A stretch of DNA of 64,000 nucleotides from positions 930,001 through 994,000 of the forward strand of contig JAULSN010000008.1 in the NCBI GenBank assembly GCA_033439765.1, given 5' to 3'. The translations under genes and the position numbers were made by a program. Positions 11,408 to 23,773 of the stretch are shown in pieces. The DNA comes from Lasiosphaeria ovina (Eukaryota; Ascomycota; Sordariomycetes; Sordariales; Lasiosphaeriaceae). Every line of letters begins with the position of its first letter. Within the stretch, counting starts at the first letter, position 1. Below the pieces are notes generated by a model. The model worked only from the letters and a program-made list of their open reading frames with translations. It had not been told where the DNA came from and did not search any database.

Positions 11408-12921
11408 AAACACGAGCTAGAAAATGCGGCACTTACGAGTTCCAAAACAGGCAAAGGATGTTGGCGTCTGGGGCAGCCCTAGAGGCGAATCAGTAACGCC
11501 GACATGAATCGATTACGGGCCTCGAGGATTATTACTTACGCCTTCGCGGCCGTCGGTAAGGCCAGCCGAGCGACCGGTACAGCTCCTCCTTCGTACATGG
11601 GCCCCGCCCCCAAAGGCCTGGATTCTGGACACAGCGGAAGACTTTATAGGGAAGGAGGCGGCCTTCAATGTTGCCGTTGGGTCCAGCGATGCTTACTTCT
11701 CTTGAGGAGCCCTTCTAGGCTGACTTCGTGAATTCACGGCCGTCGATACGGCCAGCTGAAGACCCGGTTGCTTGCGACTGGGTAGTTGTGGAACATCGCT
11801 AGCGCCTCGGACAAGGAATTTGGCCTCGGGTACAAGAACTAATTATGTAGTAGTCCAGTCGCCGAACTTTTCCACCTCCACGGCGCAGTTTACGATCCTG
11901 CAGTCCGGGAGCTTGCCGTGAAGGTATTAGGGAAAAGGAAGACGAAAACCACCGATATTCGCGAACAACCTGACGCTTTAACAACCAAACACACACAAGC
12001 TTGTCAAAGGATCGGTTTGCGCATTTTTTGAATGCTCCCGAGGCTCGACTGGAGAGAGGAGAGAGCTAACAGTGGGACTGGAACAGGAAGAGCACATCGT
12101 GCCGGTGTGCCTATGGCTGCCAGCGGCGGAAGCATGGCTTACACACGATCATGGCCAACGGAAAGCAAAAAGAAGCCCTACGAAGGTTCCACCCATCCTC
12201 CCCTTGACAAACATCGAACACAACCACCTCCCGAGTCCCGAAACCCCCGAACGCTGCAGATCTCCTTCCAAGCAGCCCGGTAACGACGACGTCGGGTGGA
12301 GGTGTCGGGTTGGGACATCAAGGCGGCTAACTGCATCTCGAACTCGGCTCGGACATGGCCCCGTTGACAGCTGAGTACATAAATAAGGCGGCAGCGTAGT
12401 ATGGCATCGAACGAACCTGGGAAAAGGCAGATGTTGATTATCGCAAGATATCGCCTAGAAGCGCAGTGCGTGATTAATAGCCACAAGGAGGAAAAAAAGC
12501 GATGCTGGCAGACCAAGTGTTTGAAAAACCAGGTCAAAAGGCGGGCTAACCAGCTCATGCTGGCTGTTCAAAGATGGGCGCCTAATAATCAGAAAGACGA
12601 AAGAAAAAAAAGGGGGTGGCGACCTTTCTTTGTTGTTATTGATCCGGTCAGGACAGGAATGCCGTTGCCACGGTTGCTGGTCAGGGGGGCGGGCTGGGGC
12701 GCCCGTGTCTGCATTCCTCCTTGTCACAAAGAGCAAAACAAACAGAACAAAACAAGTATGAGCACATAAGCTTAAGCAGAAGGAATGGATTATCGCATAG
12801 ATTGGCTCGGTTGCTGCACGCTTGTACTGGAACTCATTGCTATTTCGGCTATTTTTTCAACTGTCTTATCGCTAACTCATCACCAGGCTACCCGCACCAA
12901 TATCCAAAGACAACGAATAAT
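11408..12921. other. No gene recognised
   Basis: Mixed-composition intergenic DNA downstream of the aldo-keto reductase. Short open frames only. Confidence 0.45.
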
Positions 12922-14058
12922 CTACTTCTGGCTGTTAGGCCAGGCCATCTGCGCGGTGCGGTGCAGGCGGAAGCTGGTGCCGGTGACGTAGGGGTCCTCG
13001 CCGAGGAAGCCGACGGGGAACCCCAGATCAAACGGCTTGACGTTCTCTAGGTACTTGATCTGCTCGGGGGTGAGCTGGATGCTGAGGGCCTGGATGTTGT
13101 CGTGCAGGTGCTCGACCTTGCGGCCGCCGACGATGGGGAAGACGTTCTGGGCCTTGCTGCGGACGTAGGCGAGGGCGACGGCGGTGACGGACTCGATGCC
13201 GTGCTGTTGGGCGACGGCGTACAAGGCATCGCTGGTCTTGGCCTCGTCGGGCGTCTGCTCGGCGGCCGACGTGAAGGCGCGGAGAGGCTCGCCCGCGGCG
13301 CGCCGCGCCTCGAGCGCCGCCTTGCTCTGGAACTTGCCGCTGCCCAGCACGTCCCACGGCGCCAGGGCCATGCCGAAGGTGCGGGCCATGGGTAGGATCT
13401 CGCGCTCAAAGTCGCGCACCATGACGTTCCACCGGCCCTGGTAGATGCTAAAGGGCGTCTTGCCGTGGTCGACGGCGTACGTGTTGGCGGCGCTGACCAC
13501 CCAGGCCGGGCAGTCCGAGGCGCCGAGGTACAGGACCTTGCCCTGCTCGACGAGGATGTGCAGGGAGTCGACGACCTCCTTGATCGACGTGGTCCAGTCC
13601 CACCAGTGTATGTAGAGGATGTCAATGTAGTCGGTCTGCAGCTTCTTGAGGGACTCGCGGACGCTCATGTGCAGGCTCTTCTTGTGGTTGCCGGCGTAAT
13701 TGGGCCCTTTGCCCTTGCCGACGGCGTGGGAGTGGTAGTCGGAGGTGTACTTTGTGGCCAGCACGATCTGGTCGCGGTTGTCACGCTCGGCTATCCACTC
13801 GCCAATCCACTTCTCCGACTCCTCATTCTGGTAGTTATTGGATGTGTCGACAAAGTTGCCGCCAGCCTCGACGAAGGCGTCGAGCAGCTTGAACGAGTCG
13901 GCCTTGCTCATGGACCCCATGGCCGACGCCCAAGCCTCGCCGATGGACATGCCGCCGAGACATAGCGGCGAGACCCTCACGCCGGCTGTGGGAGCGAGCA
14001 CCCGGTACCGGCCGAGCTCGGTGGGGGGCTCCGGCGCTTCCTCGAAGAAGGATGACAT
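12922..14058 (-). CDS. Aldo-keto reductase, aryl-alcohol dehydrogenase / norsolorinic acid reductase type
   Basis: A 378-residue NADPH-dependent oxidoreductase of the AKR9-like group (aryl-alcohol dehydrogenases and norsolorinic acid reductases), probably cytosolic. The (beta/alpha)8 barrel shows the catalytic tetrad Asp71 and Tyr76 (VDTSNNYQ), Lys103 (LATKYT) and His151 (LYIHWWDW). The later [10 protein letters not shown] and QGRWNVM stretches are typical of the group, and a C-terminal VGGRKVEHL segment fits the cofactor site. I chose the ATG at 14058 ([12 protein letters not shown]) because homologues begin this way; the frame stays open about 35 codons upstream, but that part is lysine-rich and looks like leader. 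No intron is needed. Such enzymes occur both in secondary metabolism and in general aldehyde detoxification. No polyketide synthase or other backbone gene lies nearby, so the substrate cannot be inferred. Confidence 0.92.
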   Translation of the reverse strand: MSSFFEEAPEPPTELGRYRVLAPTAGVRVSPLCLGGMSIGEAWASAMGSMSKADSFKLLDAFVEAGGNFVDTSNNYQNEESEKWIGEWIAERDNRDQIVLATKYTSDYHSHAVGKGKGPNYAGNHKKSLHMSVRESLKKLQTDYIDILYIHWWDWTTSIKEVVDSLHILVEQGKVLYLGASDCPAWVVSAANTYAVDHGKTPFSIYQGRWNVMVRDFEREILPMARTFGMALAPWDVLGSGKFQSKAALEARRAAGEPLRAFTSAAEQTPDEAKTSDALYAVAQQHGIESVTAVALAYVRSKAQNVFPIVGGRKVEHLHDNIQALSIQLTPEQIKYLENVKPFDLGFPVGFLGEDPYVTGTSFRLHRTAQMAWPNSQK

Positions 14059-15325
14059 TTTGGGCCTTCTTTTTTTCTTCTGGGGTCGGTGCTTCTTGCC
14101 AGCGCTTGCTGCCTTGAAAACGTGTGGTTTATCTGGGGATGGCTCCTGTGAAGCGCTTGCCAAGGAGATGTATTTAAGCCATTTATACCCCGCCAGATCG
14201 GACTTAACCAGCTGGTGATGCAGCGGACTTAACAGGCTTCGGAGTTTTGCGTGCCAGTTGATCGGCCGTGCTATACGCTCTGACTTGGACGGTCAGCGGC
14301 TAGCCAGCTAGGTAATAACCTAACCTAACCTGAGAGTCAGAGATAGGCACTGAGGTCAGATGGGGTTACATGGACAACTCCAGGTCACCGTGAACATTGG
14401 GACGGAGCCGCCAACCGACGTCATGCAGAACGAAGTGCACTGCGCAATCCCCGGCCACTGGGTTGGGTACGGAATATGCATGTCGGGTATCTCCCCTGCT
14501 GGCTGTGCCTGGCAGCGGTAAGGCGATTGGGTCGATCGCGTAGCGAATACGCAGAGAGGCAAACGGAAAAGATTCCATCGGTTGACATGATATCTTGGTC
14601 GGCGGCGGTGCAGAAACAAAACATCAAACTCTGCGTATTCGGTACGGATCATGTTGACTCGGGCTCGAGGTGGCGGATGGGACGGGTCACGGATTGGAGA
14701 TCGAGTGGGTAATTTCTTCGGAAAGATGGGAATGGTCGACTCTCAAAAACTTGATTGAACTGCGAGTGTTGGTCTCCCGCTCCCAGACCTGCAAGGTAAA
14801 GTGGACCCCGGCGGCCTGGCGAGTCTTTCTTCGAAGTACTGCCGTTGCGCCGGTTTTCACTCGTCAAGGCTCAAGAGATGTCGACATTCTCTCGAATGTT
14901 TCTCGAATCTCGAGAGAAGGCGGACGTCTAACCCTAACCCCGACCCAACAATGGAAGGGTTCATGCATGGCCTGATCTTGTCCCGAGCTTGTCCGATTGA
15001 CGGCCCGGGACGACACGACATGACGCTGGAAAAATCTCGGGAGCGGCCATGTCATTTGATGCACTGCCCTGTGCCTGTGCCCTGCTTGTGCTTGCACTCA
15101 ACATTTTTTCCGCGGCAGGGATATGTCAATCTCTGCCTCGGTCTGCGCCAGCTCCGCCAAAATCTTGTCGCGATTGTCGCGCAATGTCATGTTATTACCT
15201 GGTTCTAGCTGAAAAAACATCCATTCTTCGCAGAGGACTATTACCTGTTGCATTGCACGTTTTCTGAGATGCCAGCCAGCGGCGTGTCCAATGCCGCCTG
15301 TTGCTGACGTTGACAACGAACGACA
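14059..15325. promoter_or_regulatory. Divergent intergenic region between AKR and UbiB-type kinase genes
   Basis: About 1.27 kb that must hold the promoters of both genes. I see no convincing third gene, and no individual operator can be named. Confidence 0.4.
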
Positions 15326-17349
15326 ATGAGTGCCTCAACCTCAACCCTTCCCGCCCTGGTCGCCCGGCGCCTGAATAGCGCCCTCGGCCTCGGCTCGGGC
15401 TGGACATGCGCCAGCTGCCGCTACCGGCTCCCTCCTCGACGCCCGACGACGCTGCCTCGACCTCCCTCGTCTTCCTCCCCCTACTCATCCTCCTCCCGGC
15501 CGCATTCCCGGCAGTATTCGAGCGCAAAACCCAAGTCCTCCCCGTTTGCGCTCCCGAAACCACCACGCCCACGCCGCCGGCGCGCCGTGCTCCTCGCAGC
15601 GACAGGAGGGGCTGCTACGGTGGGGCTGCTGGCCGTTGGCGACGATGTCAGGAGTGCATACGAAGCCCTCGAGAGGTCTGGCAGAGTCGCCGGCGCCCTC
15701 ATTGTCTGCATCAACGAGTAATACCCCCTTTCTCGCGCCCCTTTAGCGGTTGGAACACGTACAAGTACTGGTGCTGAGCATGCGGCAGTTACCGGACCAC
15801 CCTGAATCAGCGAGAAAAGCTGGACGACAGGGACGAGAGCGACCTCGTCCTCAAGACCTGCCACAAGCGATGCGCCGTGAGGACGCTGCGGGTGCTCGAG
15901 AAGAATGGCGGCATCTTCATCAAGCTGGGGCAACACCTTGTACGATTACATGCATTCCCCACAGAATACCAACCTTGCTAACCGACTGACTGCCCGCAGA
16001 GCGCCATGAACTACCTCCTGCCCACCGAGTGGACGACCACCTTCATACCCCTGCAGGACCGCTGCCCCGTCTCGTCGCTCGAGTCCATCGAGAACATGTT
16101 CAAGGCCGACACGGGCGAGGATCTGACCGACTACTTTTCAGAATTCTCCAGCGAGCCCATAGGCGCTGCCTCGCTTGCCCAGGTGCACCTGGCCACCATC
16201 AAGGAGACGGGCCAGAAGGTGGCCGTCAAGGTGCAGCACCCCAATCTCCAGAAATGGGCGCCGCTGGACATGGCCCTCACCAAGTTCACCTTCTCCACCC
16301 TCAAGCGCTTTTTCCCCGAGTACGACCTCGAGTGGCTGTCGTCCGAGATCGAGTCGTCGCTCCCGCAGGAGCTCGACTTCCAGTGCGAGGCCGAGAACGC
16401 CCTGCGCACAAAGGCCCATTTCGCCCGCATCCCTGAGCTGCCGCTCGTCGTGCCCGACGTCATCTGGGCCAAGAAGCGCCTGCTCGTCATGGCCTGCGAG
16501 ACGGGCCACCGCCTCGACGACCTGGCCTACATGGACGCCGCCGGCATCGACCGCGATGAGGTGTCGGCCACGCTGGCCCGCATCTTTAACGAGATGATCT
16601 TTGGCGAGGGCGCGCCCCTGCACTGCGACCCCCACGGCGGCAACATCGCCATCCGCAAGAAGACGACGGCGCCGTCGCGCGGGGCCGCCAACTTCGACAT
16701 CGTGCTCTACGACCACGGGCTGTACCGCGACATCCCCGAGGACCTGCGGCGGTCGTACGCCAAGATGTGGCTGGCCATCATCGACGGTGACGTGCCGCGC
16801 ATGAAGAAGTACGTGCACGAGGTGGCGGGCATCGACGACGACAAGTTCCCGCTCTTCGCGTCGGCCATCACGGGCCGCGACTTCAGCGTCGTGAGCTCGC
16901 CGACGGCCGGCAGCATCACGCGGCCTCGCGACGCCGACGAGCAGAAGACGATGAGCGCCGCGCTGCAGGACGGCCTGATCGCCGACCTGGTCCAGATGCT
17001 CGGCCAGGTGCCGCGCATCATCCTGCTCATCCTCAAGACCAACGACCTCACCCGCAGCCTCGACGAGAACCTGCACACGCGCCAGGGCCCCGTGCGCCAG
17101 TTTCTTATTCTCGCCCGCTACTGCTCGCGCACCGTCTTCCGCGAGCAGCTCGACGCCATCCGCCGCCGCGCCGGCTCCCTGTGCTGGCCCCCCAACGCCC
17201 TGCGCCTGCTGGCCGCCTGGCTCGGCTTTGTGAGGGTCGAGCTCAAGCTCGAGGCCTTTGAGACGTGGCTGGCCGTGAAGCGCGTCTTTGGGCCCCGGAA
17301 ACCCTCATTGGAATTTGGGGGAAGCGAAAAGCATGCCATTGCATCATAG
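15326..17349 (+). CDS. UbiB/ABC1 (ADCK1-like) atypical kinase, mitochondrial; MCP2/CQD2-type
   Basis: Three exons: 15326-15717, 15789-15939 and 16000-17349 (introns GTAATA..GCAG and GTACGA..GCAG), giving 630 residues. The Ser/Arg-rich N-terminus looks like a mitochondrial targeting sequence and is followed by a short hydrophobic segment (AVLLAATGGAATVGLLAV). The UbiB domain shows the extension motif KLGQ (Lys176), the family-specific alanine-rich loop AAS (237-239) in place of a glycine-rich loop, VAVKVQHP (Lys258), HCDPHGGN (389-396) and DHG (419-421) as the metal-binding motif. Family members affect coenzyme Q and lipid homeostasis. GGIFIKLGQHLSAMNYLLP suggests the ADCK1/Mcp2 branch and not Coq8. 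Family assignment is firm; the branch is from memory of sequence style. Confidence 0.9.
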
Positions 17350-18243
17350 ACGTAAAGATAGAAATAGAAATAGAAGGGGGGGAAGGGTCAAATAATACTA
17401 TTTATCTGTCTTGTGTACATAGACAACAGCGTCTCTGTTCCGTTCAAGCATGCATGCATCTGCGTCAACGTAGCACACAGCTTGGATTGCTGGGACTTGT
17501 TCATACCGATTTCGAAGTGCTCTCCTTTCTGCATTGTCTTGGACTCGCGCTCGTGAATTGTGTCGGTCACATCAATACATCTGTCCTGGTAGAGAAGTCC
17601 CCGGTTGGCTACCCAGCCCTTGGACCTGGGTGTGTCATGTCTGCCAAACGAAAACGCCGTTGGAATAAATAGTGACAGCCTGTGAGCCCGTTTCGGGGGA
17701 TATGGTTATCGTGTGTCTAGGTACTTTTCCCCTTTCCCTCCCCCTTTCCCTCATTCCTATTCATTCTTCTTCATTTCTACTTTTATTTCCCCTTTATGGC
17801 CCCCCTGGAAGTCGGCTCCTAGTTTGCCAGGAACCCGGTGGCTCATCAGAAACGCCTGGCGCTGGTTTGGGATAGGCCCTTTTATAGTGATGAGGTGGAA
17901 GCTCCGACTTCCACTAAACCGACTAAAAACAACATAAAGGCGAACCGAAAGCGAGCCGTAGGGAGGCAAAATAACGACAGTAAGGCACATGACCCAGGAG
18001 AGCTCACCTGGGGCAACCTAGTTCGTGGGGGACAACAAAACATGGTGAAAAATAACAAATGACCTCTATGTACTAGTTAGGAAAACGAATGGAAGAAGCA
18101 CCCCTCCCCTATAATCAGAGGGATAGGCCGCGTTCCTTATATATAAGGGAAGGTGTGTGTTATATAGACTACCCTCCCTAACAACTATAATACAACACAT
18201 ACGAGCCCCTGTGCTATTTCCTCGCGCCCACTTCCTGCGCTGG
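17350..18243. other. 3' intergenic region between convergent genes
   Basis: Convergent ends of the UbiB-type gene (+) and the FAD monooxygenase gene (-). Only terminator and UTR sequence is expected here, and no gene was seen. Confidence 0.5.
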
Positions 18244-19566
18244 TCACATCTCCTCTGCCTCGGCCGTCCCCAGCTCCGGATACTCGGGGAGCTCCCAGCC
18301 AATGCCGCCGCCTATAGCCAGGCGCGCTAGAATCCTGTCAAGCCGCAGGGTGCGCACCCAGCTGACAACGAGCTCGATGGCCGAGATGGCGAGCCGCGAG
18401 CTGGGCAGAAAGTTGCCGCTAGTATTCGACGCGTTCTGGATCTTGGTGACGAACGGCCGCAGCGCCGTCTCGTACGCCAGCAGCGCGGCCGCGATGCCCT
18501 CGCGCCGCGGCTCATCCCCGACCCGACCTAGCCCGCAGTGCCGCGCCATCTCCCCCGCCAGCACGTACGCGCCGGCGAGCGCGGCCGACGTGCCCCAGCC
18601 GGCGGGCGACGGGCACCACGCCGCGTCGCCCAGCAGCACGACGCGCCCCCGCGACCAGGCGTCCATCTTGACCAGGCCCATCTCGCAGGCGTGCCAGTCG
18701 TCGGCCAGCGGCGACGCGACGATGTCGCGGGCGAAGCGCGCCGAGTGCCACCCGGCGTCGCGGAAGTAGTCGGCCCACGCCCGCCGCTGGGCCGCTGGGC
18801 TGCCGCCGCGCAGCGTCGCGCGCAAGGGGTGGTCGGCGGGCAAGCCGGCGATGGACGCTACGAAGTAGGCGCGCAGGCAGTCGGGGCGGTCCATGCGCGA
18901 GCCGAGGACGCGGCGGCCCGGCGCGAGGCACCAGGTGAAGTGGTTGGTGTCGGCGGGCTCGGCGGGGACTGTGGCCCAGGCGATGGCGGCGCCCGAGCCG
19001 TGGAAGGCGTCGGGCGCGTCGGGGCCGAGCAGCAGCTTCCGCGTCGCCGAGTGCATGCCGTCGCAGCCCACCACCAAGTCGAACGTGTCCTGGACGCCGT
19101 CGGAGAAGACAACGTGTACGCCGCCGCCGCTCTCGTCGTTGCCGGGCTGCGGCTGCTGCTGCTGCTCCAACGACTTAACGGTGACGCCGTGCCTGTAGAT
19201 CGTCGTGTCCTTGGTGGCGTCGTACATGATGCGCGAGAGATCGCCGCGCATAATCTCAAACTCGGATGTGATGCTCTGGTCCCCCGTGCCCGTGGCCAGG
19301 ACGGGGAAGAAGGCGCGCCGGCGGCCGGTGGTGTCGACGAGCAGCGTGCCCTGCTCCGAGACGAGGCACGCCCGGACGGCGGCCTCGATGCCCATTCTGC
19401 GCATGGCTGTCACGCCCACGCCTCTGATGTCGATCTGCTGTCCGCTGTGGCGATGCTCGGTGGCCTTTTCGATGACTGTGACTCTGCACCCGATCCGAGT
19501 AAGCCAGAAGGCCGTCGCCGGGCCGGCAATGCCGCTGCCGCAGATGAGGATCTTGAGTGGTGCCAT
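18244..19566 (-). CDS. FAD-dependent monooxygenase (PHBH-fold, salicylate hydroxylase-like)
   Basis: A single-exon gene of 440 residues. The N-terminus has the Rossmann FAD motif (KILICGSGIAGPATA, residues 5-19) ending in an acidic residue (VIEKA). The middle has the DG motif (VVGCDGMHSATRK), which contacts FAD and NAD(P)H, and the later GD motif (VVLLGDAAWCPSPAGWG) binds the FAD ribityl chain. These three motifs in order define the group A flavin monooxygenases. They hydroxylate aromatic or polyketide substrates, and here the substrate is unknown. The ATG at 19566 is the first in frame; MAPLK puts the FAD motif at the usual distance. A TATATATA stretch about 90 bp upstream (near 19650) could be the TATA box. 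The gene stands alone, with no biosynthetic partner recognised beside it. Confidence 0.9.
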   Translation of the reverse strand: MAPLKILICGSGIAGPATAFWLTRIGCRVTVIEKATEHRHSGQQIDIRGVGVTAMRRMGIEAAVRACLVSEQGTLLVDTTGRRRAFFPVLATGTGDQSITSEFEIMRGDLSRIMYDATKDTTIYRHGVTVKSLEQQQQPQPGNDESGGGVHVVFSDGVQDTFDLVVGCDGMHSATRKLLLGPDAPDAFHGSGAAIAWATVPAEPADTNHFTWCLAPGRRVLGSRMDRPDCLRAYFVASIAGLPADHPLRATLRGGSPAAQRRAWADYFRDAGWHSARFARDIVASPLADDWHACEMGLVKMDAWSRGRVVLLGDAAWCPSPAGWGTSAALAGAYVLAGEMARHCGLGRVGDEPRREGIAAALLAYETALRPFVTKIQNASNTSGNFLPSSRLAISAIELVVSWVRTLRLDRILARLAIGGGIGWELPEYPELGTAEAEEM

Positions 19567-20780
19567 GGGGCTAGTCAAGACGGAATGGAGTCTCCTTGTA
19601 TCAAAGATACAAGAAGAAAGTTACATATTGGCGTGCTTCATGGACATCTATATATACATGAGAGCTATACCCCGATCACAGGGAGGATGACGCGTAACAC
19701 GCGCGGCACCGGCCAGGGAGCATACGACGCTACTGTCCCGAACAGACAAAAGCTTCGGGAGAGGCCAAGTGGGGAGAAATTCGAGGCCAAGCGGGCGGTA
19801 GCCCGTTGTCGGTGAATTCGCGCCCCCCCCGGGACGAGGCCGGCAAATTCACACAAATCGCCGAGCCGGACATTACAAACCCCGAACCGGACACAAAACC
19901 CCGAGCCGGACGCAACAGACATGCCACCCACGTTATGCTCAGCCGGGATGTAATCTCTCGACTAGATTTATCAGGAACGACACAGACGGAAGAATACCGA
20001 AGCTCGTGTTTGCCAGGGGCTTGGGATGCCGCTCGTCAGGGGTAGGGTAGGGGAGACGCTCTGAGTGATTCCGCGCCAAGGTCTGGCCACCAAAATCACC
20101 GCAGGAATTGAGCAAGCTAGAATCTGTTTTTGTACCGTGACAGTGACTCTGGTCTGCGTCGTGCCTGGTGCCCGCCTAATAACCCGAAGTCGCGATGAGC
20201 GTCGGCTTTCTCTTACAGCACACCCTAACCAGGACAGAGCTTCCTTACCTTCCACCTTCCTCGCCTTCCCCAACTTCCAACTATTGCTCGTCTCAGGCCT
20301 CCAATCCATGGTCCATTAGTCGGTTGATGACGGGCATCGATTCTTTCAAGCATTTGGTCTTAGACTCCTGTTTAGGCCAAGAGGCCACGATTGTTCATAG
20401 CCGTAGGGGCTTTGTTACTCAGCTGAAGTACAGTTGTTGGAGTATTTCTGAGCGCGATTTGCTTGATATACCGGACTCTTCAGTGCCTCTGCTCATGTCT
20501 CGAAGCCGCGAGCTCTTAGGACCTGCGTTTCATCACTTGACAGGTCAAATAGTCGCGCACATATTCAGCTTGAGGGAATCCAACTTCAACACCCTCCTTG
20601 TCTCTTGCCATGGCTCCCAGGCGGGGGAGGCGGGGGAGGCTAGAGCGTTTATGACATTACATAAAACGTTCCTGTCTGGCGGTGATCTGGATGAAGCGCA
20701 TATGCTAGGTTCCAGAGCGGTTGACTCCAGGGACCGATAATTTCTGGTCAAACTGGCAATACCAGCCCAGAAGGTGTGTC
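19567..20780. other. Intergenic region between FMO and transcription factor
   Basis: Holds the promoter of the FMO gene and the 3' end of the regulator gene. Open frames at 20195-20740 have no recognisable domain. Confidence 0.45.
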
Positions 20781-23773
20781 CTAGCCGGTATTCGGGGCTC
20801 CCGCTAAAAAAAAGTCTAGCTCACTCCCTAGGCCCATTGATGACTCGTTCTCGGCCAGTTGTTCAAGAAGGCTGAGGAAAGGATCCTTCTCCTCTCCTGG
20901 TCCGTTGCTCCTAGGACTTGATACTGAATCTGGTGGCCTGACACTTCCATCATCATTGCCATGCCAGGGGGTTGGGCTCGAGAAGGCGTTTGTCGGCACG
21001 TCTCCGAACATGGGGTCATAGCCTTGCGAGCCGCTTGGGCCTGGTGTTGAGGACCGAAGCTGTGCGAAGTTGAATGCCGGGCTCAATGGTGCACTAGGTA
21101 AGTTGCTTGAGATACCTTGACCTGAGCCATCCAAGTGAGCATGTGGCTTGGCTGCGATAGGCGGACCCGCGGTGGTAGCCCCTGTCGCGCTTGTTGGCCG
21201 GGTCGCTCCCGGCCGTTGCCGCTGTTGGTGTGTGTCGTGGTGAGATGTGAGGGATGCCGGTGTGTGCAGTATTGAAGAAGACGATTGGGATGACATCGAG
21301 AAAGAGTGGCGGTGGCTATGTGAAGGTGTTGGAGGAGCTGGGTTGGACATCGTGTTCAAGCTGGTTCCCGAGAATGAGAGACCCTTGAAATCAGGCCTCT
21401 TCCGCCCGGTAGGAGCCGTGCTCTTTCGTTTAAGGCCTGGCCGGCTATTGCTAGAGTTAGTGCCACTGAGGCGGGGAGCATAAAGGTCGTGACCAGTGTA
21501 TGCATCTGTGGCGAAGTCGACAACGACATCAGAAAGGCTCAGGTTTGCGGCGTCAAAGCTAAAAGTTTGCCCCCCAGGGTCACCGATATTGGAATAACGG
21601 TCGAAGAAATCGTCCAGGTGAAAAACTGGCGAATATCGAATCGAATCATTTGCCAGGCTCTTGACAAGCTCCGAGTGGGCTTGATAAATCCCCTGAAGTG
21701 TTTCCCTCTGGTGCTGAACACTTGCCCAGGCGTATCGTAACTCGCTGAGCTGTTGCATCTCCCTCGACAAGAAGTCAGTGGACAAACTGAAGACGTTCAT
21801 TTCAGCCGTGCTTCCATTTCTCGTGTAATGAGCGCCATGAATGTGGACCGTCCCAGCTGTGCAGATACAGTAACCCACAAATGCAGGCCACTCGATAGAT
21901 GCTGCTTGCTTCCCAAGTTCCACGAGCTCGGCGATGGCATTGGCGTGTAAGAAACACATATTTGTCGCTTCGATTTGCCACGACTGATGTTGCCCCGATC
22001 CGGAAAGTTCCGAGAGGTCGATGGGAAGAAACGGCCGGTATATAAGGCAATGGATTAGGTGGTAGATTAGCTTGCTTAGCACAAGCACCGTGGAATCTGC
22101 CTGGCCAAACAAGGTTTCCAAACTCGAAAAGACATCATCCGTCCCTGAAGCCCAAACGTCGAGTTCGTGGCGTATCTTGGAGAGGTTCGATAGCGAATGC
22201 CACGGAAAGTGGGAGTCGCCCTTCACACCCCCAGCTGCTAGGTACCGGTTCGTCGTGCCCAGTATGCGGCTTATATCGGTAAGCATCCCGCTGCTCCCCT
22301 GGGATTTCTTTCCGCTTCCCTGAAGGTACTGTAGGTTTGAGCTGCTCTGGAAAAAGTCCCCCTCCACAAGCATTGAGGTCGGATGGGGCGACCAGCACGG
22401 CAGTCGCAAGATAATTGTCTTGTCTCCGATGAGAGAAGGCCGTTTCGAGCCGCAGGCCATGAACCGGTCAAGCAAGTAGCATGTCCAGAAAAGTCTCCGC
22501 CGCATCTCTCGCTCAACGGGCGGGACCCGCGCACTGATATCCATTTCTCGATGAAGTTCTAAAGCCATAGCCATGCCGACAGCATTTGCTGGAATGTGAT
22601 ATTAGTTCTTTTTGTCCAGGTCAAGATTTGTATAGATCTATCATACCTAGCAGCATGTACGCCTTTTTCCCCTTCCCAGCAGCTGTATAAGCCGTCACCA
22701 AGAGCACCAAAGCCTGGAGGGCATCGACGGATGGCTCGTCTGTGTCGATTTCGCATCGTGATTGCGCTGTGTATTCCTCGCCGAGTCTCACCGCAGACTG
22801 GTAGCCGCCGGGGTGCGGTGTGTACCTGACCGACCAGTAAGCCAAAGGATCTGGGGTTGGTAGGGTTCTCAACCCACCTTGAGGCCACGGCATAAATGGC
22901 GTGAATGAGGTAGTTGGGAACCTGTTTCAGTTGCAGGCGTTGTCGTAAGGTAGATTCGTCCAAGATATGGAATGGTTTGGCGTTGAAGCGGGTGAAATAC
23001 GTGTCAAGCAGGGCATCGGGTTCTACCCCAGATGGCGGCTCACTGCATTAAATCGGCCTATTAGGTCTTTACGTTGTATGGTGGTCGAAACTCTAGAAAT
23101 AGACAGGAAAGCTCCATCCACTCACTTTGGAACCGTGGGAGAGTAGAGAGCAGATTCTCCTCCGTCTTGAGCACCTGTAGTGTCTATCGGCGAGAAGTTT
23201 GGCGGGTTGTCACCCAGGCCTGCGTTGGATGTTGATATCGCAGAAGACGGTTCGTCATTGGCATTGGCAGGAGCATTCTCAGATGTGGGTGTCTCGGGCT
23301 CAGACTTTTTGTCTTTTAGTCGAGCCTCCAGACCATCGACTCTTTTGAGTAATGCCTCTAAAACATCGGTCTTTGGTCCTCTCTTCTTGGGAACAGCATC
23401 TACATATTTAAGTTAGCAAGGCATGGACTGTTGCAGGCTCCCCTAAAAGGCTGGGGTGCACCCCCACCGACTTGAATGGTGTAAAGGGGCAATTGTCTTT
23501 CAGCCGCAATCACCTACCGTATATACATGGACATTGAAAGACCTGACATGCTTCACAAGCAGGGCGAATACGGTTACATTTAATCTAACACGCCATTCAA
23601 GCATTAGTTGACTGATACCGGAGAAACACAAGGGACCTCTGTTCGAACGACTTAACATCGTAAGTCTAACGCACCTTGCGTTTCCGACATGACTTGCAGT
23701 TCATCGACTCCCGAGGCTCGTTGCTCAAACGGCGAGTGGGCAACCTCTCGATGCTAACCTGTGGGCGGGACAT
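20781..23773 (-). CDS. Zn2Cys6 fungal transcription factor with middle homology region
   Basis: Six exons read 5' to 3' on the minus strand: 23773-23675, 23584-23518, 23399-23126, 23042-22878, 22825-22647 and 22588-20781, giving 863 residues with the frame kept across every junction. The first intron splits the zinc cluster. Residues 26-53 read C-x2-C-x6-C-x6-C-x2-C-x6-C ([11 protein letters not shown], then [11 protein letters not shown], then VFQCPC), the DNA-binding binuclear zinc motif. A basic linker (PKKRGPK) and a predicted coiled-coil dimerisation helix ([21 protein letters not shown]) follow. The large fungal regulatory domain includes [31 protein letters not shown]. The C-terminus is Ser/Pro/Gly-rich and probably activating. 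It is a nuclear regulator; the target genes are unknown. The start ATG ([12 protein letters not shown]) is inferred from frame continuity. Confidence 0.9.

Noticed and set aside
10749..11496. Long open frames encoding poly-Arg-Gly, poly-Glu, poly-Ser and Leu-Phe/Leu-Pro proteins
   Set aside because: They arise only because a hexanucleotide repeat keeps several frames open on both strands. There is no conserved domain or plausible start.
16138..17076. 312-codon open frame on the minus strand opposite the UbiB-type kinase gene
   Set aside because: An antisense shadow of GC-rich coding sequence. The plus strand shows all UbiB motifs.
12922..19566. AKR and FMO (with the regulator at 20.8-23.8 kb) as a secondary-metabolite cluster
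   Set aside because: No polyketide synthase, peptide synthetase, terpene synthase or transporter is present, and a mitochondrial kinase lies between them.
18538..19815. 425-codon plus-strand frame opposite the FAD monooxygenase
   Set aside because: GC-rich antisense shadow without domains, running past the FMO start into intergenic DNA.
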